Shown here piece after piece: positions 57,628 to 64,000 of a stretch of DNA of 64,000 bases (positions are counted from its first letter, which is position 1; every line of letters starts with the position of its first letter). Both the position numbers and the translations under genes were made by a program. Source of the stretch: Orobanche coerulescens (Eukaryota; Streptophyta; Magnoliopsida; Lamiales; Orobanchaceae); NCBI GenBank assembly GCA_033398695.1, contig CM065806.1, forward strand, positions 49,129,001-49,193,000, read 5' to 3'. A model generated the notes under the pieces. That model searched no databases. It saw only the letters and a program-made list of their open reading frames with translations, and had not been told where the DNA came from.

Positions 57628-58320
57628 ATGTTGAGAGGAGGTCGTGGACGCGGACGCGGTCGTGGACGCGGACGTGGAAATGCGAGACAAGAAGAGTCGG
57701 TATCTACCCCAGAGATAACCGCTAGTCGAACGGATTCCCATTCCGGGGGACAACAGGGATCGGCAAATAATAATGCAGATCCTAACGTGCCGGGAGTGCT
57801 TCAGCAGGTGGTTGCCCAGATAAACCAGTTTTCTCAAGTTGTGGATCGCATGCAGATGGCGATGGGACAGCAGCAAAACGCGGATAATCGGGGAGATAAA
57901 TGGCTCACCGAGGTGGTCAAATTGCATCCTCCGAAATTTGACGGTTCCGCTGAGACGCTTTCGTGGGATCATTGGCTGAAGGAATTGGAAAAGATTTTTG
58001 CAGGGATTAACTGTCCCAACGATAGGAAGGTTCCGGTCGCCCAGTATCTTCTGACCGGGGAGGCTTTCGACTGGTGGGAGGCCATTCGACCGGAGGAGCA
58101 CAATGTTGACTGGACGGAATTCAAATTGATGATGGAGGCGCAGTATTGTCCTCGTCCAGTTAGAGAAGCCCGAGTTCGGGAGTTTTTCTCACCACAAAAT
58201 TCGGAAGTATCTGTGACGGACGTGATTAAGACTTTTAATCACCAACTGACTTATGTGCGCCACTTGGTCAGGACCGAGGCGGAGAAGATTTTTCATTTTG
58301 ACATGCGAATGAAGCCGTAA
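57628..58320 (+). CDS. gag: Element C Gag, N-terminal part, ending at a premature stop
   Basis: I prefer ATG 57628 over the in-frame ATG at 57571 because the protein then starts MLRGGRGRGRG, like A2 Gag (MPRGIGRGRG). The Arg-Gly run is followed by a Gln-rich linker and the capsid-like retrotransposon Gag core from EVVKLHPPKFDGSAE through VPVAQYLL and EAFDWWEAI to EKIFHFDMRMKP. The frame ends in TAA at 58318-58320, but the next frame is in the same register and continues the Gag ([16 protein letters not shown]). A2 has Glu at the stop position, so GAA to TAA is the likely single change. Role by family: RNA packaging and particle formation. Confidence 0.88.
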   Translation: MLRGGRGRGRGRGRGRGNARQEESVSTPEITASRTDSHSGGQQGSANNNADPNVPGVLQQVVAQINQFSQVVDRMQMAMGQQQNADNRGDKWLTEVVKLHPPKFDGSAETLSWDHWLKELEKIFAGINCPNDRKVPVAQYLLTGEAFDWWEAIRPEEHNVDWTEFKLMMEAQYCPRPVREARVREFFSPQNSEVSVTDVIKTFNHQLTYVRHLVRTEAEKIFHFDMRMKP

Positions 58321-58332
58321 ATTCAGCATTAT

Positions 58333-61300
58333 ATGTCCGGATTTGAATGTACCACCTTGAGGCAGTATCAGGACAAGGCGTTGGCCTATGATATGAAGGA
58401 AGCAGCAGTAGAGAAATCGACGGAAGCAAAGAAACAGAAGGTGTCTGGCAACTTCACGGAGAATAAGAATAGCGGGCCCCGCCGGGGTCAGTCCTCTTTT
58501 CACTCATCCAGGAGACCTCCGCATCCTTCTCGAGGAGGAAAGAAGTTCCGGGCAGCACCAACTGTTTCAGACACAGGGAAAAAGTGTTATAACTGTGGCA
58601 AAGCGGGACATGTTCGACGTGATTGTTTCGCGCCTGCTGTAACCTGTTTCGAGTGTGGACAGGAAGGACATCGCGCAACATTTTGTGGAAATGCGACCCG
58701 ATCTTTTGGTACTCGCACTCCAGCTCCAGTTCCGAAAGAGACGAGTGTGAACCAGACGCAGCAAAGTGGATTTCAGCAGCAGAACGCTGGGAAGAGAGAG
58801 ACATCCAGTGCTAGGTCCGTTCCTCCGCGCCTGTACGAAATGAGGAAATCTGATGATCAGAACACAGCTGTTGCATCAGGTACGATTCAGATCCTTTTGC
58901 AACCAGTTAGTGTCTTGTTCGATTCGGGAGCTACGCATTCTTTTATATCTTTGAACTGTGTTAATCGTTTGAAAATCTCGCGCTTGTATAATTGTGAACC
59001 TTATGTTGTGGGATTACCGAGCGGAGAGAAAATTGTGGGAACACTAGAAGCTAGGGAGTTCCCAGTATCTATAGAAGGAAGAGAGTGGCCATCGAATCTC
59101 ATTATGGTTGACATTTACGGTGATGATTTAATTCTCGGAGATGATTGGCTAAACCGTTATGGAGCTATTCTGAATTACCGAGAGAGAGTTATTTCTATCA
59201 TTGCGGATGACGGATCTGAACATTTATTCCGAGGATGGAGACCAGGAAGCTCGGGAAAATTGATCAAAGCAATGAAAGCCGTGAAATTACTGAAGCAGGG
59301 ATGTCCCGGACTTTGGTGCTATGCCATGAGGAAAGAGGAAGGAGTAGAGCTCTCGTCTATTTCAGTTGTGAACGAGTTCTCAGATGTATTTCCTGACGAA
59401 CTACCTGGGTTACCTCCGCAGAGGGGAGTGGAATTCACTATCGAATTAGAGCCTGGAGCAGCCCCTATTTCCAGGGCACCATACCGCATGGCGCCAACCG
59501 AGATGTATGAACTCAAGAAGCAACTGGAGGAATTGTTACAGAAGGGCTATATCCAACCTAGTGTTTCTCCTTGGGGAGCGCCCGTTCTCTTTGTCTGGAA
59601 GAAAGACGGATCCCTCCGACTATGTATTGATTACAGGGAGCTCAACAGGATGACAATCAAGAATAAGTATCCTATACCTCGGATCGACGACTTGTTTGAT
59701 CAACTGCAAGGGGCAAGGATATTCTTGAAGATTGACTTGCGATCAGGATACCACCAGTTGAGAATTAAGGAATCGGATATACCGAAATCTGCTTTCAGAT
59801 CCCTGTATGGGCATTATGAATTTGTAGTAATGCCATTTGGACTTACCAATGCTCCTGCGTTATTCATGCAATTGATGAATCGGGTATTCTTGGAGTACTT
59901 GGATAAATTTGTGGTCGTTTTCATTGACGACATCTTGATATATTCGAGGGACGCAGAGGAACATGCTGAACATTTACGTGTGGTTTTGAGCATCTTGAGA
60001 AAGGAACAGCTGTATGCTAAGCTTTCTAAATGCGAATTCTGGCTGAATGAAGTAACCTTCCTTGGGCATGTGATATCATCCGACAGAGTTCAGGCGGACC
60101 CGAAGAAAGTCGAAGCAATCTTGGAGTGGGAAGCTCCTAAAAACGTGAAAGAAGTCCGAAGCTTCTTAGGACTTGCTGGATATTATCGCCGTTTTGTAGA
60201 GGGATTTTCCAAAATTGCTCGTCCGCTCACCCAGCTGTTACAGAAAACTCAAAAGTTCATGTGGAATGAGAAGTGCCAGGCTGGTTTTGACGAACTTAAG
60301 AGGAGGCTGACGACCGCACCTATATTAGCGCTGCCAGAGGGAACTGACGGATTTATGGTATACAGCGACGCTTCAAATCAGGGTTTGGGTTGTGTGTTGA
60401 TGCAGAAGGATAAAGTGATTGCTTATGCTTCTCGGCAATTGAAACCGTATGAGGTTAATTACCCGACTCATGATCTGGAGTTAGCAGCTGTAGTATTTGC
60501 ACTGAAAATTTGGCGACATTATTTGTATGGCACTCATTGTCAGATCTTTACAGATCATAAGAGCCTCAAGTACATTTTCAGTCAGAAAGAGTTAAACATG
60601 AGGCAGAGAAGGTGGCTGGAATTGATCAAGGATTACGACTTGGAGATTCTCTATCATCCGGGGAAAGCAAACGTAGTAGCTGATGCTTTGAGCCGTAAAC
60701 CTGTTTCTCTTCGAGTGTTGGAAGCACTTACGTCCCAGACCAGTATTCAGCGAGAACTGATCCGCGAGGGGATTGAAGTATGGGCACCAGGAATCCAAGG
60801 GCAACTGTATGTGATGGAACTGACTTCATCACTAGTCGAGGAGATCAAATCTAAGCAGTTGGACGATTCTTTAATCCTTCGATTATGTGATGAAGTAAAG
60901 AAAGGAAAAGCCCCAGGATTCGTGATACAAGATGATGGAGTTCTGAGATTTCAGAATCGACTTTGCGTTCCCGAGGATGATGATTTGAGACGGACGATTT
61001 TGAAGGAAGCTCATAGCGCGCCCTATTCTATTCACCCAGGCAGCAGTAAGATGTATAAGGATTTAAAGCAAAACTTCTGGTGGGGGAATATGAAGAAGGA
61101 CGTAGCGGAGTACGTTTCGAAGTGTTTGACTTGTCAGCAGGTTAAGATTGAACATCAGCGACCTGCCGGGATGTTAAAGCCGCTTCCGATCCCTGAATGG
61201 AAGTGGGAGGACATTTCGATGGATTTCATCACCAATATGCCAAGGACTAGAAGAGGAATGAACATGATTTGGGTTGTAGTTGATCGACTAACCAAGTCGG

Positions 61301-62262
61301 CTCATTTCCTAGGGATTAAAGATACATGGGGTCCCGAGAGATTGGCACGAGTATTTATTGCAGAGATAGTCAGATTGCATGGGACGCCGAGGACCATTAT
61401 TTCGGATCGAGATGGTCGCTTCGTGTCACATTTCTGGAAAGCAGTTCACAGGGCTTTAGGGACTGAGCTCAACTTTAGCACAGCTTATCATCCCCAAACG
61501 GACGGTCAGTCCGAAAGGACTATTCAAACTGTAGAAGACATGCTTAGAGCCTGTGCTTTGGATTGGTCAACTGATTGGGAAGTTCATATGCCCTTAGTTG
61601 AATTCACTTACAATAATAGTTGGCATGATTCAATTAAGATGGCACCATTTGAAGCTTTGTACGGGAGAAGATGCCGATCACCCCTGTGTTGGGATGATTC
61701 TTCGGATTTGATCGGGACAGAACCGGAATTGATAATTCAGACTCAAGAGAAGATAGCTTTGATCCGGGAAAGACTGTTGACTGCCCAGAGCCGACAGAAG
61801 TCTTATGCAGACGTACGTCGTCGCCCTCTAGAGTTCGACGTTGGTAATCATGTACTATTGAAAGTGTCTCCCACACGAGGGATTTTCCGTTTTGGGAGAA
61901 GGGTCAAGCTTAGTCCGAGATATATCGGACCATTTGAGATCCTCGAGAGAGTTGGAGATTTAGCATACAGGTTGGCCTTACCGCCATCGCTGAGTCATGT
62001 TCACAATGTGTTTCACGTATCCCAACTGCGGAATTATGTACCGGACCCCAGTCACGTCATTGATTTCGACGAGAGCGAGATAGCTAATGATGGTACCTTC
62101 GAAGAGAGACCAATCAAGATACTTGAGAGCCGGATCAAACAATTGAGGAATAAACCAATACATTTGGTTAAAGTACAATGGTCACGACATGGAGTCGAGG
62201 AGGCCACTTGGGAAACGGAGGACAGTATGAAGACTAGATATCCGGAGTTGTTTTCATCTTAA
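58333..62262 (+). CDS. pol: Element C Gag end plus Pol polyprotein (1309 codons)
   Basis: Open from 58321; the first ATG is 58333. Two zinc knuckles, [14 protein letters not shown] (58585-58626) and [14 protein letters not shown] (58645-58686). Protease DSGATHSFI at 58921. RT with [30 protein letters not shown] and FIDDILIYS (59920 on; catalytic pair present). RNase H with [10 protein letters not shown] (Asp at 60367) and DHKSLKYIF. Integrase HHCC ([10 protein letters not shown] to CLTC, 61009-61134) and D,D,E at 61222, 61405 and 61513. [16 protein letters not shown] and [10 protein letters not shown] lead to a C-terminal [16 protein letters not shown], a Tekay-type chromodomain that may guide insertion to heterochromatin. 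Family length is normal; all catalytic residues I can check are present. Confidence 0.95.
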   Translation: MSGFECTTLRQYQDKALAYDMKEAAVEKSTEAKKQKVSGNFTENKNSGPRRGQSSFHSSRRPPHPSRGGKKFRAAPTVSDTGKKCYNCGKAGHVRRDCFAPAVTCFECGQEGHRATFCGNATRSFGTRTPAPVPKETSVNQTQQSGFQQQNAGKRETSSARSVPPRLYEMRKSDDQNTAVASGTIQILLQPVSVLFDSGATHSFISLNCVNRLKISRLYNCEPYVVGLPSGEKIVGTLEAREFPVSIEGREWPSNLIMVDIYGDDLILGDDWLNRYGAILNYRERVISIIADDGSEHLFRGWRPGSSGKLIKAMKAVKLLKQGCPGLWCYAMRKEEGVELSSISVVNEFSDVFPDELPGLPPQRGVEFTIELEPGAAPISRAPYRMAPTEMYELKKQLEELLQKGYIQPSVSPWGAPVLFVWKKDGSLRLCIDYRELNRMTIKNKYPIPRIDDLFDQLQGARIFLKIDLRSGYHQLRIKESDIPKSAFRSLYGHYEFVVMPFGLTNAPALFMQLMNRVFLEYLDKFVVVFIDDILIYSRDAEEHAEHLRVVLSILRKEQLYAKLSKCEFWLNEVTFLGHVISSDRVQADPKKVEAILEWEAPKNVKEVRSFLGLAGYYRRFVEGFSKIARPLTQLLQKTQKFMWNEKCQAGFDELKRRLTTAPILALPEGTDGFMVYSDASNQGLGCVLMQKDKVIAYASRQLKPYEVNYPTHDLELAAVVFALKIWRHYLYGTHCQIFTDHKSLKYIFSQKELNMRQRRWLELIKDYDLEILYHPGKANVVADALSRKPVSLRVLEALTSQTSIQRELIREGIEVWAPGIQGQLYVMELTSSLVEEIKSKQLDDSLILRLCDEVKKGKAPGFVIQDDGVLRFQNRLCVPEDDDLRRTILKEAHSAPYSIHPGSSKMYKDLKQNFWWGNMKKDVAEYVSKCLTCQQVKIEHQRPAGMLKPLPIPEWKWEDISMDFITNMPRTRRGMNMIWVVVDRLTKSAHFLGIKDTWGPERLARVFIAEIVRLHGTPRTIISDRDGRFVSHFWKAVHRALGTELNFSTAYHPQTDGQSERTIQTVEDMLRACALDWSTDWEVHMPLVEFTYNNSWHDSIKMAPFEALYGRRCRSPLCWDDSSDLIGTEPELIIQTQEKIALIRERLLTAQSRQKSYADVRRRPLEFDVGNHVLLKVSPTRGIFRFGRRVKLSPRYIGPFEILERVGDLAYRLALPPSLSHVHNVFHVSQLRNYVPDPSHVIDFDESEIANDGTFEERPIKILESRIKQLRNKPIHLVKVQWSRHGVEEATWETEDSMKTRYPELFSS
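62115..62259 (+). other. Chromodomain-like segment of element C Pol
   Basis: From [22 protein letters not shown] to [10 protein letters not shown] near the C-terminus. The LVKVQW and ATWE pattern is the core of the retrotransposon chromodomain. Binding to histone marks is known for some chromoviruses but not tested for this protein. Confidence 0.75.
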
Positions 62263-62283
62263 GTTTCGGGACGAAACTTCTTT

Positions 62284-62297
62284 TTAGGGAGGAAGGA
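62284..62297 (+). other. Polypurine tract of element C
   Basis: TTAGGGAGGAAGGA directly before TGTAATACCC, 22 bp after the pol stop. Confidence 0.85.
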
Positions 62298-62449
62298 TGT
62301 AATACCCGAGATTTCTGTTATGTAATTGGAACTTGTGATATTGTAATGATTGTACTTTTGTCTGAGTACTATTCTCCGTATTTCATAATCCATTGTTGTC
62401 GAGCGTATAATTTCGTGTATGTGATTTAAAGATTGAAATTCTGTGCATG

Positions 62450-62746
62450 TAGCGCACGCTACAGGCTACGGGTAGCGTACGCTAACGAGGGTTCATAGCG
62501 CACGCTACTGAGGGTCATTAGCGCACGCTATGCGTGGTCAAATTGATTGGGACGTGCGGTAGGTGAGATCTGGCCGGGGGACCCCTGTCGGATAGTGTCG
62601 GGATGTACCTGGACGGCTTTCGGGGAAAAGCCGAGTCAACGCCTTAGCGCACACTACAGGTATATGCGTAGCGCACGCTAAGTGCCGAGTACAGTTTAGT
62701 CAGTGAGCCGTTAGCGCACGCTACGAACAGGGTCTAGCACGCGCTA
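62450..62746 (+). repeat. Dyad array 1 in the C 3' LTR
   Basis: Same eight positions as in the 5' LTR. Two words differ: one has GCGCACACTA and one TAGCACGCGCTA. Confidence 0.9.
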
Positions 62747-62758
62747 ATAATCATTTAT

Positions 62759-62768
62759 TATAAATAGG
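62759..62768 (+). promoter_or_regulatory. TATA box of the C 3' LTR
   Basis: TATAAATAGG, 12 bp after the last dyad, as in the 5' LTR. Could drive read-out transcription into flanking DNA. Confidence 0.6.
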
Positions 62769-63429
62769 ACAGCATCCTATTCGTGATTTCAGTTCTTTCT
62801 CCTCCCATAACCCGAACTGTTACACTTAGAACATAACTCCCTTCATCCTAAACACTTCGTATCAACCTCCTAGTTCGAGATTGAAGATCGTATATCATTG
62901 GAGATTGGTGTTCAAGCCTTCGGTGTTGGATTGCTTCATTTTCCTCCGTGTTCTTCACTACTTTGAGGTAGGTGATTCTTCACCGATGTTAGTATGTTCT
63001 TAAGGACATTTGATCATGCTTTGATAGCAAGTTATTTCGTTTATAATCGGTCATCACATGTTAGAAGGATACTTTTGACGTATCGGCACTATATATCGTA
63101 TGAACCTTTGAACCATCTTATTATAAGGACTCCTAAGCATGTTCAAATCGATTTATGATCAGTGATCAGATACTACCCAGTTGCTACGTTTTTACAAGTT
63201 GGAATCATGTGTTTTGGAACGTAAGACGATCGGAACATAGATTATGTCTTGAAGATCATAGACGGATTAGGATATTGAGATGACTATCCGTATATTTGTA
63301 TCTCATAATCATAGAACTTCCACAAACCTTATTAGCATGTTATGATCGAGAATGACTTGTATTATCACGGTAGAATTCATGAGTTCTTCACCATTCAACC
63401 CAGCTGCCTATGATTCTGCCATGCAAGAT

Positions 63430-63622
63430 TAGCGCACGCTAACATGTGTGAGTTAACGTGCGCTATCGGGGTTCAATTAACGCACGATACGTACGTAGCG
63501 TACGTTATGAGACCAGCCGAGTCAGACTGTCAGTTCGTAACTAGCGCACGCTAGTCTTACACGATAGCGTACGCTAACAGGCCTGCGTAGCGCACGTTAC
63601 GTAGAGTACGTAGCGCACGCTA
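63430..63622 (+). repeat. Dyad array 2 in the C 3' LTR
   Basis: All eight words of 56168-56360 preserved without change. Confidence 0.9.
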
Positions 63623-64000
63623 AGCAGTCCAGGCAGATTGTTTATTTGGAGCTTTTCGGCCGTAGACCGAATTGTTAGGCCATCGTTCGACTTGAGATGA
63701 TTTGTATATCGTTCCTTTTGTTAAGGTTCGAGCTTGTTACGTTGATCGAAGGAGGCGGCCTTTGAGTGTGTTGAGATCATCGAAGTATACCATTCTTGCC
63801 ATTTTCGAGCCAAGTATCATATGTCGAGTTCGATTTATATTGAATCTTTGATCATGCTTGTGGTTTTGTTCATATTGTTGAATATGAGATGTATTTCTGA
63901 AAATTCTCATGATATTGGTTGATTATTTGTTCGTATTGATGAACATATTGAAATGCATATGTGTATGCATAGTTGATTGATTTATGGTATAAATGATCCG

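Larger units (their letters stand above)
55030..64000 (+). mobile_element. Near-intact Tekay/Del chromovirus element C (3' LTR runs off the window)
   Basis: 5' LTR 55030-57386, primer site, a single gag-pol frame with two zinc knuckles, protease, RT, RNase H, integrase and a C-terminal chromodomain-like segment, purine tract, and 3' LTR from 62298. The left flank CTCTC (55025-55029) would be the target duplication. The 5' and 3' LTR sequences compared (about 1.70 kb) differ by about 15 substitutions plus one small rearrangement counted by eye, the lowest divergence in the window. It sits inside LTR G and is the youngest insertion here. Confidence 0.95.
62298..64000 (+). repeat. 3' LTR of element C (first 1703 bp)
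   Basis: Matches 55030-56738 with about 1 % substitutions. The window ends before its minisatellite and terminus. A small rearranged stretch near 63403-63412 replaces 16 bp of the 5' LTR. Confidence 0.93.

Noticed and set aside
57586..58101. 171-codon minus-strand frame opposite gag
   Set aside because: Shadow of the Gag coding strand. It has no independent features, and the plus-strand frame matches a known family.

Overview
The window is a nested stack of plant transposable elements. I find no host gene, tRNA gene or working rRNA gene. The clades present are plant-typical: chromodomain Ty3/gypsy elements of Tekay/Del type, a Tat-type gypsy element with an antisense ORF, a Sirevirus-type Ty1/copia element, two other copia elements, non-autonomous hAT elements with 8-bp target duplications, and an LTR with a 5S-rRNA-like segment. 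Primer-binding sites match initiator-Met tRNA. This points to a flowering plant, most likely a eudicot. A placement in the asterids or Lamiales is only a weak impression from one transposon-associated ORF.

Layout. 1-3744: internally deleted Tekay-like element A1, sitting in the antisense gene of a truncated Tat-like element (3745-7824). That antisense gene is spliced, decayed and cut by a 615-bp hAT element (5324-5938). 7825-8185: hAT end fragment. 8187-9012 (minus): broken transposon-associated gene with its own TATA box. About 9480-16651 (minus): 3'-truncated Sirevirus. 16661-33933 (plus): full-length copia element B (LTRs 1590 bp each, TSD TGAAT), split in its integrase by gag-only Tekay-like element A2 (22041-30196, TSD AGATT/AGATC). 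33934-34320: Tekay-type LTR fragment (minus). 34321 to about 41945: 5'-truncated, decayed copia C, whose gag is split by LTR element D (34593-36791) and a hAT MITE (36824-37377). 42247-52513 (minus): gag-only Tekay-like element E, with solo LTR F (47661-49688, perfect TSD AAGAT) in its leader. 52514-55029 (minus): LTR G. 55030 to the window end (plus): near-intact Tekay element C, with a complete gag-pol frame broken by one stop codon and 5'/3' LTRs about 99 % identical by eye; its 3' LTR runs off the window.

Only element C looks close to coding-competent. A2 and E keep gag but have no pol, so they would need enzymes from an autonomous relative. The most unusual signal is in the LTRs. Four related Tekay LTR families (C, E, F, G) carry arrays of a 12-bp dyad, TAGCG-NN-CGCTA, at a 21-24 bp period (often exactly 23) with unrelated spacers. 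In C, E and F the last dyad lies 10-12 bp upstream of a TATA box. Other LTRs in the window (A1, A2, D) carry different short GC-rich palindromes in comparable positions.
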